The notes: generated by a model from the sequence alone, not told the origin. A DNA stretch of 45,034 nucleotides from Chthoniobacter sp. (GCA_021414005.1 JAIOPH010000009.1:1-45034); one strand, 5' to 3'; counted from the first letter of the stretch, positions 1-8,905 are shown. Translations and numbers: made by a program.

Positions 1-276
1 GTTGTCGATGAACCGCTGCGTGGCGACCTCGGTGAGCTTCGCGCTCATGTCGCGGCCCACGCTCACGAGCTGGTCGCCCTTTTGCGTGAAAACGGTGCCG
101 AGCACCCAGTCGCTGTGCGAGCTCTGCTGGAGGACCTGCGCCCCGGTCGCGGCGTCGATGGCGCGCAGCGCATTGTCCGGGCAGCCGAAGGAAACGAGCT
201 TGCCGTCCGGCGACCACGCCGCGCCATACAGGGTGTCGAAACCAACGGGGACGCTGAGCGCGAGCCGGCGTTTTTC
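1..276 (-). pseudogene. Internal fragment of a cytochrome c/WD40 repeat gene (runs off the left edge)
   Basis: Read on the minus strand, this stretch encodes the WD40 part of the same protein that starts at 44072. It has 272 of 276 bases identical to the reverse complement of 44759-45034. The four differences (positions 142, 232, 244, 250) are all synonymous third-codon changes, so this copy was under protein-level selection until recently. Homology stops abruptly at 276, nine bases before the terminal repeat of the insertion sequence. The 5' part of the gene, including the haem motif, is absent. Whether the gene is intact outside the window cannot be seen. Alternatives are a real inverted duplication broken by the insertion sequence, or a strain-level assembly branch. 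Confidence 0.8.
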
Positions 277-284
277 GCCTTGTG

Positions 285-312
285 CCCAAGCTCCGGCCAG
301 TAGTGTTCGGCA
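285..312 (+). repeat. Left terminal inverted repeat of the IS4-like element
   Basis: It starts CCCAAGCTCC and ends TGTTCGGCA. It matches the reverse complement of 1660-1687 at 25 of 28 positions. It marks the outer end of the element on the side facing the WD40 fragment. Confidence 0.75.
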
Positions 313-458
313 GCTTGCATGCTGCGGGCGAGGGGCGGAGGCGGTTTCTCGTCTGGGAGGGGAGGCCGGGTCTGCGCGGATGGGGCTGGGGGCCGCTGGC
401 GGGGCCGATCGGTACAGGCTGTGCCCCGGCGTCGGGCCGGACGCCTTTGGCCCTCGGG

Positions 459-1652
459 TCAGGATTTTTTGCACCGGGCGGCGAGGCGCGCGTCCATGCG
501 GTCGGCCTCGCTCCGCAAGCCGGTCAGCAGCTCCTCGAGCGTGGCCACGCCCATTTGTTGGAGCTGGAGGAGCTCGAACATGCGGGCATTGGGCCGACGG
601 CCGAGGGCCTGTTGGAGCAGCACGGCGGCGATCAAGGCCAGATAGAGCTGGTGGCTGGCTCCGCGCGGGCTTTCAGCCAGCCAGTGCCGGCAGCCGAGCA
701 CGCATTTGATCCACCGGAAGAAGCACTCGATCTGCCAGCGGCGGCGATACCACGCGGGCGACCAGTTCGGCGCTCCAAGGTGGCCAGGTCCAGATTGGTG
801 GCCAGCCGCAGGGTGCCGGCGGTGGGGGTCTCCACCCACACGACCCGCACCCGGCCGACGCGCCCGCGGGCGCGCGCGTCGGCCCCGAGCCGCACCCAGG
901 CCTGGCGGCGCACCCCGGCGGCGCGATCCGCGGCGTCCACGGCCAGCTCCTCCTCGACGTTGATGGCGGACTGCTCGCAGAGCGCACCACAAAGTGGCAG
1001 CCGTGCGCCTCGAGTTCCGCGAAAAGCCCATAGTCCTCGCCGTAATAGCGGTCGCCCACATAGGCGGCCCCGCGCTGCCATTGTTGCCGCCACGCTTTGC
1101 GCTCGCAGAGCCGGCCCGGGCTGACCTGCACCACCACCGGCTTGTCCTCCAGCAGATGAAAGCCCAGGTGCAGGCGCACCGCCCGATTGGGCGCACCCGC
1201 CCGGCCCCCGCCATAGATCGCCCAATCCATGCGCGGCAGCGCCCGCCAGAGCGAACTGTCCTGGGCCAGCCAGTAAAGGGCCGCCTCCCGCGGATCCTTT
1301 GGCGGCGGCCCGTGGATCTCCCCCGCGAGCCGGCCAAAGAGCGCCTCCAGAAACGCCGGATCGACCAGACTCTGCGCCTCCGAAAAGCTCCCCAGACTGA
1401 CCCGCCGGCCGCAGACCTCCCGCTGCACCCGCTCCAGCCGGCTCGCCGCCGAGAGCGCCCGCACCGTGCGCAAGACCGGATTGACTAAGCCAAAGAGAAA
1501 CAGGCTCAGATACTGCCCGTAAAGCAGGTGCCGCCGCGGGTCCGCCCAGCTCGCCGCCACCCCGCGCTCCGCCGCCAGCTCTGCGACCCGCGCCCCAAAG
1601 CTCTCCAGCAGCCGCCACTCCCGCAGCTCGTCCCGTGACAATCTCCGCCGCA
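459..1652 (-). pseudogene. Frameshifted IS4-family DDE transposase
   Basis: The protein would cut and rejoin the ends of the surrounding element. Family landmarks are visible in order: a DSSLWRALPRMDW segment with the first catalytic Asp, YVGDRYYGEDYGLF with the second Asp, and YRRRWQIECFFRWIKC with the catalytic Glu, the classic Y-R-E signature of IS4 transposases. The reading frame is broken three times: a one-base loss near 982 (FVVR|LCEQSAINVEEEL), and one-base gains near 777 (LAT|WSAELVAR) and near 750 (before YRRRWQIE). No ATG lies near the 5' end, and a TTG around 1652 is the most plausible start. With these lesions the copy is inactive unless they are sequence errors. The stop is TGA at 459-461. 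Confidence 0.8.
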
Positions 1653-1659
1653 ATTCCGA

Positions 1660-1687
1660 TGCCGAACACAACTGGCTGGAGCGTGGG
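1660..1687 (-). repeat. Right terminal inverted repeat of the IS4-like element
   Basis: Reverse complement of the left repeat with three mismatches. On the minus strand it reads CCCACGCTCC at its outer end. Coding sequence of the recombinase remnant resumes directly beside it, so this end of the element cuts into that gene. Confidence 0.75.
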
Positions 1688-2605
1688 AGAAAACACTCTC
1701 GCTCTACAAACCCAAGGCCGACAAAAGCCGGTTTGCTCCCAAGGGAGCCGGTAACCAAGCGTGGCGGGAGCGGGTCGATACGACGCCTCTGGATTTGCTG
1801 ACCGCAGAAGCCATTCAGCAGTGGAAACTCGGCTACCTCAAGCAGCACAAGGACTCACCAGCGCGCGAGCATCGGGCGATCAACACCGTTAATGCGCATA
1901 TTCGCAATGTCCGGTCGTTGTTCACGCCGAAGGCTCTGGCATTTGCCGGGAAACGGCTCGCGCTACCGGAACCGCTGCCCATCTCTGGCGTGAAGCTGGA
2001 AACCCGCCGGGCCACGACACGCTATTCGAGTCGTATCGATTCCGCGGCCCTATTGCGTGCGGCGAAGATCGAATTGGGCGGTGTCCAAGAGCGGCGGGAG
2101 CAATTCAAGATTTTCTGCCTGGCACTCCTGTGCGGGTTGCGAAAGCGAGAGATCGACACCTTGCTCTGGCGGTCGGTGGACTTGGAGAAAGGCGTGCTCC
2201 GCATCGAGCGGACGGAATATTTCCAGCCAAAGAGCGAGGACAGCGCGGCGGAAATTGACGTCGCCCCGGACCTAGTCAACATCCTGTGTGGGTTCCAAAC
2301 GGGGAACAAAGGCCAGTTCGTGATCGAATCTGTTAGTCCACCCCGCCTATCATACCAGCCGGACAAATTATCGTGCGGAGCACGAATTTCAGGCCCTCTA
2401 TGCGTGGCTGACCGGCAAAGGTTTGTCCGCCCGAAAAAAGCTCCACGAGTTGCGCAAGGAATGTGGGGCCGTGATCGCCAACAGCATGGGAATTTTTGCC
2501 GCATCCCGTGCGCTCCGGCATTCGGACATTCGCATCACCTCCCAGTATTACGCGGATAAGAATGTCAGAATCACCACAGGATTGGATTCGATTTTGTCTT
2601 CGTAA
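1688..2605 (+). pseudogene. Tyrosine recombinase/integrase remnant (5' truncated, frameshifted)
   Basis: Site-specific recombinase of the phage-integrase family, as carried by integrative elements. The open frame enters directly from the insertion-sequence end, so the N-terminal arm-binding part is missing. A core-binding segment (TAEAIQQWKLGYLKQHK) is followed by the catalytic Arg region CGLRKREIDTLLW. Near 2361 an extra base shifts the frame, and the protein continues as RTNYRAEHEFQALYAWL. The second half carries the remaining signature: HELRKE (HxxR box) and HSDIRITSQYYAD (second His and nucleophilic Tyr). The full catalytic set R-H-R-H-Y is thus recognisable but split between frames. The gene is dead here. 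It suggests that the 2-9 kb region arrived on an integrative element. Confidence 0.8.
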
Positions 2606-2834
2606 TTGCGAGGCATTAGGAATACCGCACAGGCATCGTTTGATCATCGCGCAAGTCCGCGACCGAAAACCCGGGTGCATCGAAATCATCACCTGCACCG
2701 CATTGATTGGAATTTAGGTAAATGCGGTAAATCGCTATGCTGGTCACATGTCAGAATCTGAGACTGATCATGCCGTTCGTCCCGATCACCCGCCACCGCT
2801 ACGCGTCGCTGTTGACCAAGAACACGGAATGAAG
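2606..2834. other. Non-coding gap between recombinase and RtcB remnants
   Basis: I see no supported gene, RNA or repeat in this stretch. It contains the degenerate, unrecognisable continuation downstream of the RtcB remnant. Confidence 0.5.
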
Positions 2835-3987
2835 GCACGGATGAAGCGGGCGAACCCTTGCCGCGCACGACACATAGCCGGGCGATGCCATCGACGGGGA
2901 TGATCCCAAGCACGCCAGCGCCCGCGGGCGTCGCGCCCTTGCGATGCACGATGACTTCGCGCGCTTCGCCGTTCACGACGTGCGTTTCTTTCCACGCAAA
3001 GTTGTGGTGGTTCTCGATGTCGAGGATCAAGTGCGCGCCGAGCTTCTTGGCGACGTGCTTGTGAATGAGCGCGTGGTTCGCCGCAGCGTAGCGGCCCATC
3101 AAGTTCATCGCGGTCCAGTATTCCTGACCGTCGGCATCGTCGAGCGAGAGCCACGCGAGGTGCTTGAGTTCCTTCGGTAGGCTCTCATGGCAGCCATCGC
3201 GCGCTTGCTGTAGAAATCGCACACCTGCGCGCCGGTGCCGCGTGAACCCGAGTGCGTGAGCAGCGCGAGGTATTCGCCCGGCTCAAGGTCGAGCGCACGC
3301 GCCTGCTCCGCGTCCACGGTGAACGCGCCGAACTCAACGAAGTGATTTCCCGATCCCGAAGTGCCGAGCTGCTTCCACGCTTTGTCGTGAAGGCGCTGCG
3401 TTACAGGCGAGATGCTCCAGTCTTCGTCCATCACGTCATGCTCGCGGCGCTGCTGGAACTCGCAGCCCATGCCGAAGCGCGTCTCGCTCTCGATGAGGTT
3501 CGTGAGACGATCGCGCTGGCCGGCCAAGGGTGTTCGCCTTGCGATCATAGACAGTCAGCTTCATGCGGCACGCGATGTCCACGCCCACAGCGTAGGGAAT
3601 CACCGCGTTGTCCGTCGCAAGCACGCCGCCGATCGGCAGGCCGTAGCCCACGTGGGCATCTGGCATGAGCGCGCCCGCGACCGCCACCGGCAGCGCACAC
3701 GCATTGGCCATCTGCTTCACGGCCTCGGCTTCGAGGCCCTCGCCCCACTGACGCCACGGCGCGAGTTCCGCGCGCGGCGTAAACGCCGGGCGATAGATCG
3801 CACGGGCCAGCGGCGCACGCAGTTCGTCGGCGAAGAAAGCCGGCGGATTGGCGACGATGTTGAAAATCTCTGCCTCAAACTGCGCGCCATCATTCCCCTG
3901 CGCGATGAAGTTCTGGATGAACTCGTGCACGAGCTTGATCGGCTCGCCGACAGGCACGCCGAGGCGGATGAGGTCTTTGGTGTTCAT
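2835..3987 (-). pseudogene. rtcB: RtcB-type RNA ligase remnant (two frameshifts, C-terminus lost)
   Basis: RtcB joins RNA 2',3'-cyclic-phosphate and 5'-OH ends using GTP and Mn2+. Family motifs in order: MPDAHVGYGLPIGGVLAT, GVDIACRM (metal-binding Cys), GSGNHFVEFG, LLTHSGSRGTG and ENHHNFAWKE, which together supply the usual metal ligands. The start MNTKDLIRLG (3987) is chosen because homology begins there; an upstream ATG at 4008 is in frame. An extra base near 3532 and a missing base near 3191 break the frame. The protein loses similarity just after VVRGKG, before the SxSHGAGR motif with the guanylylated His. It therefore lacks the residue that carries GMP and cannot be active. Its neighbour at 5144-5850 is the family's known partner RlaP, so this is a decayed RNA-repair cassette. 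Confidence 0.85.
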
Positions 3988-4153
3988 AGTTTTGGTTCGG
4001 TTGAACATGTTGGGTGCCGTGTGCGGGCACACGACGGGCGCGGAGCAGCGGTGTCTGTTCTTTTCGTCGGGAAGGCTACGATGAAGCGCAAAATCGCAGC
4101 GTTTTGATCTGACACGTTGCCGCATCGGCGGAGTGTTATAACCTTTCGATCCG
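3988..4153. promoter_or_regulatory. Divergent intergenic region, rtcB remnant / HEPN-zinc gene
   Basis: Both flanking genes start outward from this 166-bp stretch, so any promoters lie here. I cannot assign convincing -35/-10 boxes. A GGCGGAG stretch around 4127-4133 is about 20 nt from the ATG at 4154, too far for a normal ribosome binding site. Confidence 0.35.
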
Positions 4154-5095
4154 ATGAGTCTTCTGGATAACGCTGTTACATCTCTTCGTCTGGCCCTCGA
4201 GGATTTTTCCTCTACGGAAACCGGCCGGACGCTTTCGGCAATCCGGAACCTCCATGCTGGGATTCTTCTGCTCTACAAGGAAAAGCTTCGCCGGTTATCA
4301 CCTCCACATAGCAACGAAGTGCTGATCAAGCTGCGAGTTGAGTTTCAGAAGGATTCAAATGGAACTGTGATCTCGGTTGGCGCTGGCAAGAAGACAGTGG
4401 ATGTCCACCAAATCAAACAGCGGTTCGCCGATCTTGGTATCCAGACGAATTGGAAGCGTTTTGAGGAAATCAACTCGCTCAGGAATGACATCGAGCACTA
4501 CTTTTCCACCGCCAATAAAGGGGCGATGGACGGAGCCGTCTCCAATACTTTCCTCATCATACGGAACTTCATTCACACGGAACTGGAGGAGAACCCGCAA
4601 GAGATTCTTGGAGAAGCCGTATGGGCTAAACTTTTGTCTGTATCTGAAGTCTTCGAGAAAGAACGCGCCCTTTGCCAGCAGGCATTGTCGGCCATTGACT
4701 GGAAATCGGACGCATTAGCAGAGGCAGTTCTGGACCTGACATGCTCGGAATGCGGATCGCCTCTGGTTTTTCCATCGCAACCAACGAGGGATCCGGACCT
4801 TCAGTGCCGTTCATGCGGCGCAATGGAATGTTTCGAGCACTATGCTGAGCGCGCGATTTCGGAGCACTTCGCCGGGGAAAACCATGTTTCAGTCAAAGAC
4901 GGTGGCGAACCAGTCACGATCAAGTGTCCATCTTGCGGGCAGGAAGGCTACATCGTTGAGGAGAACCAATGCGTCATTTGCGGAGAGAGTTGCGAGCAGA
5001 CCTGCGCGTGTTGTGGAAATTCCATCCCGGTTTCGGAACTGGGCGACGGCAACCTGTGTGGCTATTGCGAGCACATGATGAACAAGGATGACTAG
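4154..5095 (+). CDS. HEPN-like domain protein with C-terminal zinc ribbons
   Basis: Intact 313-residue protein, not a family I can name. The N-terminal 165 residues look helical and contain RNDIEH at residues 110-115 (within SLRNDIEHYF). This fits the Rx4-6H signature, with a polar residue after the Arg, of HEPN domains, many of which are RNases in toxins and phage-defence systems. The C-terminal third is cysteine-rich: CxxC pairs at residues 197/200 and 218/221, then CPSCG, CVICGESC, CACCG and CGYC pairs, consistent with two or three zinc ribbons for nucleic-acid or protein binding. No signal peptide or membrane segment, so cytosolic. It sits, unbroken, between remnants of rtcB and rlaP on the opposite strand. 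A strong terminator follows. Inference: an RNA-acting or defence-related protein. HEPN assignment rests on one motif plus predicted helicity and is moderate. Confidence 0.7.
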   Translation: MSLLDNAVTSLRLALEDFSSTETGRTLSAIRNLHAGILLLYKEKLRRLSPPHSNEVLIKLRVEFQKDSNGTVISVGAGKKTVDVHQIKQRFADLGIQTNWKRFEEINSLRNDIEHYFSTANKGAMDGAVSNTFLIIRNFIHTELEENPQEILGEAVWAKLLSVSEVFEKERALCQQALSAIDWKSDALAEAVLDLTCSECGSPLVFPSQPTRDPDLQCRSCGAMECFEHYAERAISEHFAGENHVSVKDGGEPVTIKCPSCGQEGYIVEENQCVICGESCEQTCACCGNSIPVSELGDGNLCGYCEHMMNKDD

Positions 5096-5101
5096 CGCTC
5101 A

Positions 5102-5138
5102 CCCCGGCGGAGACCGATTTCTCCGCCGGGGCTTTTCC
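5102..5138 (+). terminator. Rho-independent terminator after the HEPN-zinc gene
   Basis: A perfect 12-bp stem (5102-5113 with 5120-5131, CCCCGGCGGAGA on the left arm) with a 6-nt loop CCGATT, followed by CTTTTCCTCC. It begins six bases after the stop codon. A matching T-run is absent on the minus strand, so it terminates the plus-strand gene. Confidence 0.9.
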
Positions 5139-5143
5139 TCCTC

Positions 5144-5850
5144 TCAAGCTGCGAGCGCGCAGCGACGGAAGAAGCCGTTCAGCTCATCCACGTCGCCGGC
5201 GGCATCGTTCGGCTCGTTGAGCGCTTCGAGTCGCGGCAGTTCGGCCTCGATGAAGCGCGAGAGCGCTTCGACCGGAGGCGCGACCGCCAGCTCTTCGCCG
5301 GCCTGCTTGCGCGCGACGAGTTCGCCGAGCGCGGCGCGCACGCCGGCTTCGTCGAGCACGCCCTCCACGAGTTGTGTGAAGAGCATCGGCACCTGGCCGA
5401 GCTGCCGCTCGATCCAGCGGCACGCGAGCAGCGGGCGGAAGACGTAGAGATACTTCTTCAGGCTCACTTCCTCTCGACCGCGCAGGTAGTCGCGCCAGTT
5501 GCCGAAGGCCATGTGCAGATAGTGCGCGAAGCAGCGCCGCGGTGAACGCGTGGCGCGGTAGCGCCGATAGTAAAATGTCGCGGAGCGCAATCTGCATGGC
5601 CGCCGGAGCGGCAATAGAACTCCGTCGCGAGCGCGCCGAACTCGGCGGCGAAGGCCGGATCGTGGCGATACACGACCGGCGACTTCAGCCATTCGAGCAG
5701 CGGCGGGTTGCTCTTGCGGAGCAGCCGCAGCGCCTTGCGCAGCTCCCAGCCGCTCACGTCGAGATCATCGGCGATGGGCTGTTCGATGACGTCGCGCCGA
5801 TCCTCGACCGAGAGATACCAGTCGCCAAACTGAGCCGGATTGATACAACC
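5144..5850 (-). pseudogene. RlaP-type nucleotidyltransferase remnant (PF10127-like, 5' truncated)
   Basis: Related to the polymerase-beta-fold nucleotidyltransferases called RlaP, which occur beside RNA ligases in RNA-repair operons. Similarity starts at DWYLSVEDRRDVIEQPI and runs through SGWELRKALRLLRKSNPPLL and EWLKSPVVY. It resumes in another frame at SPRRCFAHYLHMAFGNWRDY, then LRGREEVSLKKYLYVFRPLL to the TGA at 5144. The break corresponds to about 68 extra bases around 5545-5615 between FY and SPRRCF. The N-terminus with the catalytic GS and DxD motifs is missing; the glycosidase gene begins at 5862 instead. Upstream of rtcB on the same strand, which supports a former rlaP-rtcB unit. Confidence 0.75.
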
Positions 5851-5861
5851 CGGATGCAAAA

Positions 5862-8165
5862 GTGAGAACGAAAATAGCCATCAAGCTTCAGCACGGTCTG
5901 TGTGCTGGTATTGGGTTTTTCCTTTTGCTCCAAGCGGGTGCCCGATCCTCGGATAGTCCGGTCTTGGAGGCTGCGGCGGAGAAGATCGTCTCCCAATACA
6001 AGGCTGTATTTCCGTCTCCGCCGGCTGGCGTGCCATCCCGGGATTCTGCACGAGGCCCATTGTTAGGAAATGGAAACCTGGGTGCTGTGATTAGCGGTGC
6101 CCCGGAGGCGCAGCGTTTTTGGCTCAGCAAAAACAATTTCTGGCGGATGAGGGATGGTCACCGGGAGGGAGGTCCCCGTTTGTTCGGTGGCCTTGAAATC
6201 AACATCCCGGCGCTTGCCGGTGGCACCTATCTGATCGAGCAGCAGCTATTTCCTGCAACCACGACCTCCCGATTCAGCAAGGGCGAAAGCGCGGTCACCA
6301 TGCGTTCGTTGGTCACGGCCACCGCGGACGTCCTGCTCATCGAACTGACTGTCGAAGGGAAGCCAGTGGATGTCGAAACCCGCATGTGGGCCGCGCCGGG
6401 TCGAGCTTCAAAGGAAGAACTCGGTCGCAAGGATGGCGTCCTGTGGGCGACAAAGGCTTTTCCGGACGAGAAAATCCCCACGGCAGCGGCAGCAGCGCTA
6501 ACGATCCTTGGCGGCAACCCCGCATGGCCGAAACTGGAGCCTTATAAAGAGGAAGTGGTTCCCAATCCGCCCCCAAAGCACCCGCCACCGCCAAAGCCCA
6601 AATCCCAACCAGGACCAAAATTTACCCTGCAACCGGGTGAGAAAATTACGTTGTTAGTGGCAGTGCAGAGTTCGTTTGATGCGAAGAATCCGCTGGCCGC
6701 TATTCAAGAGAGTGCCGCCGGGATGAATGCTGATCTGGCCGGGAAATTACTGGCGGCGCACGCCAAGTGGTGGAGGGAATTTTGGAGCAAGTCGCTGATT
6801 GAAATCGGTGATCCATTGTTGGAGCAACGGTATTATCTGTCGAATTATCTCATGGGGAGCTGCAGCCGGAATCCGGATTTTCCACCCGGCTTGTTTGGAG
6901 TGTGGGTCACCGATGACGATCCGCGATGGGCCGGTGATTACCACCTCAACTACAACTACCAGGCGGCCTTCTACGGATTGTATTCATCCAATCACTTGGA
7001 ACAAGCGGCAACTTACCACGCTCCCATCCTGGCTTTCATGGAGCGCGGCCGCTTCTACGCAACAAAACTGCTTGGGATGCGTGGAGTTTATTACCCGGTG
7101 GGAATTGGTCCGATGGGCGTGGAAAACAGCCGCAGGGGAAACCTCACCGACGCGGCCTATCAAGAGGGTGGATGTTTCATGGGCCAAAAGTGCAATGCCG
7201 CCTACGCGGTGACCCCCATGTCCATGCATTGGTATCATACCTACGACCCGAATTATGCCAGGGTGGTCTATCCCTTTGTCCTCGAGGTGGCGACCTTCTG
7301 GGAGGATTACCTGAAATACGAAGGAGACCGCTATGTGATTGAAAACGACTCCATTCAGGAAAACTCCGGTCCTGATTTCAATTCGATCATGTCACTGGGT
7401 CTGGTGCGCAATGTGTTCGAAACGGTTTTGGACATGAGCGTCGTGCTCGATGCGGACAAGGAGAGACAGGAAAAGTGGCGGCATATTCTGCAACACCTCA
7501 GTACATTTCCGACCCTGGTGAAGGACAACGCCACAGTGTTTCGTGACAGCGAGAAGGGCACGGAATGGAGTGCTGATAATACCTGCTCACTCCAGCATAT
7601 CTATCCGGCTGGGGCGCTCGGCCTCGACAGTGATCCCAAACTGCTGGAAATTTCCCGCAACACGATTCGCATCATGAATCGCTGGAAGGACGCCAACGGT
7701 ATGAGCAGCATTTATCCTGCGGCGGCCAGAGTGGGTTACGATCCCGCCATCATCCTCAAGGAATTGCGGGATATGATTCAAACCAAAGGCGGCATCAATG
7801 GGCTGACGATCAGCACGCCTGAAGCGGTCGAAAATTGCAGCATTGTTCCAAACACTATCAACGAGATGTTGTGCATGAGCTACGGGCACGTTCTGCGCCT
7901 TTTCCAAACATGGCCGAAAGAAAAGGACGCGCGTTTCTCGAACCTCCGCGCATGGGGAGCCTTCCTGATCTCCGCAGAACTCAAAGGCGGTGAGATCCAA
8001 TACGTCGATATCGTCAGCGAAAGGGGCAGAAAATGCACGGTTCAAAATCCCTGGCCGGGCCATGAGGCGAAAGTCACCCGGGAAGATGGCAAAACGGAAA
8101 CGGTCTCTGGCGCGCGCTTTACCCTCGATACCCGGATCAATGAAAAGCTGCGGATTTCCAAGTGA
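5862..8165 (+). CDS. Secreted GH95-like glycoside hydrolase
   Basis: 767-residue exported glycosidase-like protein. A signal peptide (hydrophobic GIGFFLLLQAGARS, about residues 17-30) is followed by a beta-sandwich-type N-terminal half containing RGPLLGNGNLGAVISGAP (about 64-81), a hallmark of GH95/GH65-type enzymes. A proline-rich linker (PNPPPKHPPPPKPKS, about 233-247) leads to an (alpha/alpha)6-barrel-like region with GDYHLNYNYQAAFYGLYSSN and VENSRRGNLTDAAYQEG. GH95 enzymes are mainly alpha-L-fucosidases or galactosidases; substrate cannot be read here and it may belong to a sister family. Start is GTG at 5862, chosen because the signal peptide begins there; no clear Shine-Dalgarno sequence. 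Codon and base use are less GC-rich than the flanking housekeeping genes. Confidence 0.7.
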   Translation: MRTKIAIKLQHGLCAGIGFFLLLQAGARSSDSPVLEAAAEKIVSQYKAVFPSPPAGVPSRDSARGPLLGNGNLGAVISGAPEAQRFWLSKNNFWRMRDGHREGGPRLFGGLEINIPALAGGTYLIEQQLFPATTTSRFSKGESAVTMRSLVTATADVLLIELTVEGKPVDVETRMWAAPGRASKEELGRKDGVLWATKAFPDEKIPTAAAAALTILGGNPAWPKLEPYKEEVVPNPPPKHPPPPKPKSQPGPKFTLQPGEKITLLVAVQSSFDAKNPLAAIQESAAGMNADLAGKLLAAHAKWWREFWSKSLIEIGDPLLEQRYYLSNYLMGSCSRNPDFPPGLFGVWVTDDDPRWAGDYHLNYNYQAAFYGLYSSNHLEQAATYHAPILAFMERGRFYATKLLGMRGVYYPVGIGPMGVENSRRGNLTDAAYQEGGCFMGQKCNAAYAVTPMSMHWYHTYDPNYARVVYPFVLEVATFWEDYLKYEGDRYVIENDSIQENSGPDFNSIMSLGLVRNVFETVLDMSVVLDADKERQEKWRHILQHLSTFPTLVKDNATVFRDSEKGTEWSADNTCSLQHIYPAGALGLDSDPKLLEISRNTIRIMNRWKDANGMSSIYPAAARVGYDPAIILKELRDMIQTKGGINGLTISTPEAVENCSIVPNTINEMLCMSYGHVLRLFQTWPKEKDARFSNLRAWGAFLISAELKGGEIQYVDIVSERGRKCTVQNPWPGHEAKVTREDGKTETVSGARFTLDTRINEKLRISK

Positions 8166-8241
8166 GAAAACACGCGAACAAACCGCTATTAAAAAAAGGC
8201 CATGGGAATGCATAAAATACCCATGCACTTTTCAAGCAACA

Positions 8242-8905
8242 TTATAGACTTGGTCGTATTGTTAACGGCGGCCCCATGTTGGAAAAGAACTGCGTCTCGA
8301 CGGCCTTGCCCTGCAAGGCAAACGCGAGTGCGACGACGCTGTTCTTTCCATTGTCATCATGCACGGGGCCAGGCCGATGCTCGTCGTAGGGAATCGAGGC
8401 TTTCCCAGCATAATAGCCGATGAACTTGCTGGAGCCGGCGATGCCGGCATTGAGTTCGGGCTCCTCAATGCTGCACTTGTCCGCGAGGACGAGCGAAACA
8501 AAGCAGGGCAGACCGGCCGCATTCACGGGGCCATGAGGCGGGATCGGCGGGTGCAGCTTGCCGTCGGGTCCGACGCCGAACAGGCCGTGTCCCCATGTCC
8601 CATACATGCCCCAGCCGCGGGGGAGGCATGCGGTGAAGGAGTAGATTGCCGGCAGGACCATCTTGTCCCCGGTGGCCACGGAGTACTCGCAAAGAAAGGT
8701 GTTGGTATATCCGAAACCCCATGACTGCTTGCCGTTATGGGAATTTGCACCCAGATATCTTCCGCCTCCGGCGTGCCTGCGGCAATCGTGTGGGCGCTCT
8801 TGCGGACGAGTTCCATATGTTCCGGCTTTCCCCCGGCCCCCGTTGGTCCGAGGCTGTCGCTATTGCTGGTGTCCGACGGTGCGGCCTGGTCAGGTCCATG
8901 GTTAT
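8242..8905 (-). pseudogene. DUF6288-like protein remnant
   Basis: Fragment of a secreted repeat-type protein found in Verrucomicrobiota and Planctomycetota (function unknown). Readable pieces are GGKPEHMELVRKSAHTIAAG and, after a frameshift near 8757, YLGANSHNGKQSWGFGYTNT, FLCEYSVATGDKMVLPAIYS, WGMYGTWGHGLFG and SIPYDEHRPGPVHDDNGKNS, ending with a TAA at 8242. The N-terminal part of the protein is missing, and neither a start codon nor a signal peptide is present. A copy of the dispersed 75-bp element lies just upstream, where the promoter of a full gene would be. Family assignment is from remembered motifs and is moderate. Confidence 0.55.

Larger units (their letters stand above)
285..1687 (-). 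mobile_element. IS4-like insertion sequence, about 1.4 kb
   Basis: The element is bounded by 28-bp imperfect terminal inverted repeats (285-312 and 1660-1687, 25 of 28 matching) and contains one transposase gene on the minus strand. About 145 non-coding bases lie between the transposase stop and the left terminal repeat. The flanks differ: a WD40 gene on the left and a tyrosine-recombinase gene on the right. No target-site duplication is visible (left flank CGCCTTGTG, right flank AGAAAACAC). This points to a rearrangement at the element, or to an assembly join across a multicopy insertion sequence, not to a simple insertion. Confidence 0.8.

Noticed and set aside
2835..5850. Programmed frameshifting to express RtcB and RlaP
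   Set aside because: Both genes also miss essential ends (catalytic motifs), and the shift sites are not slippery sequences with downstream structures.
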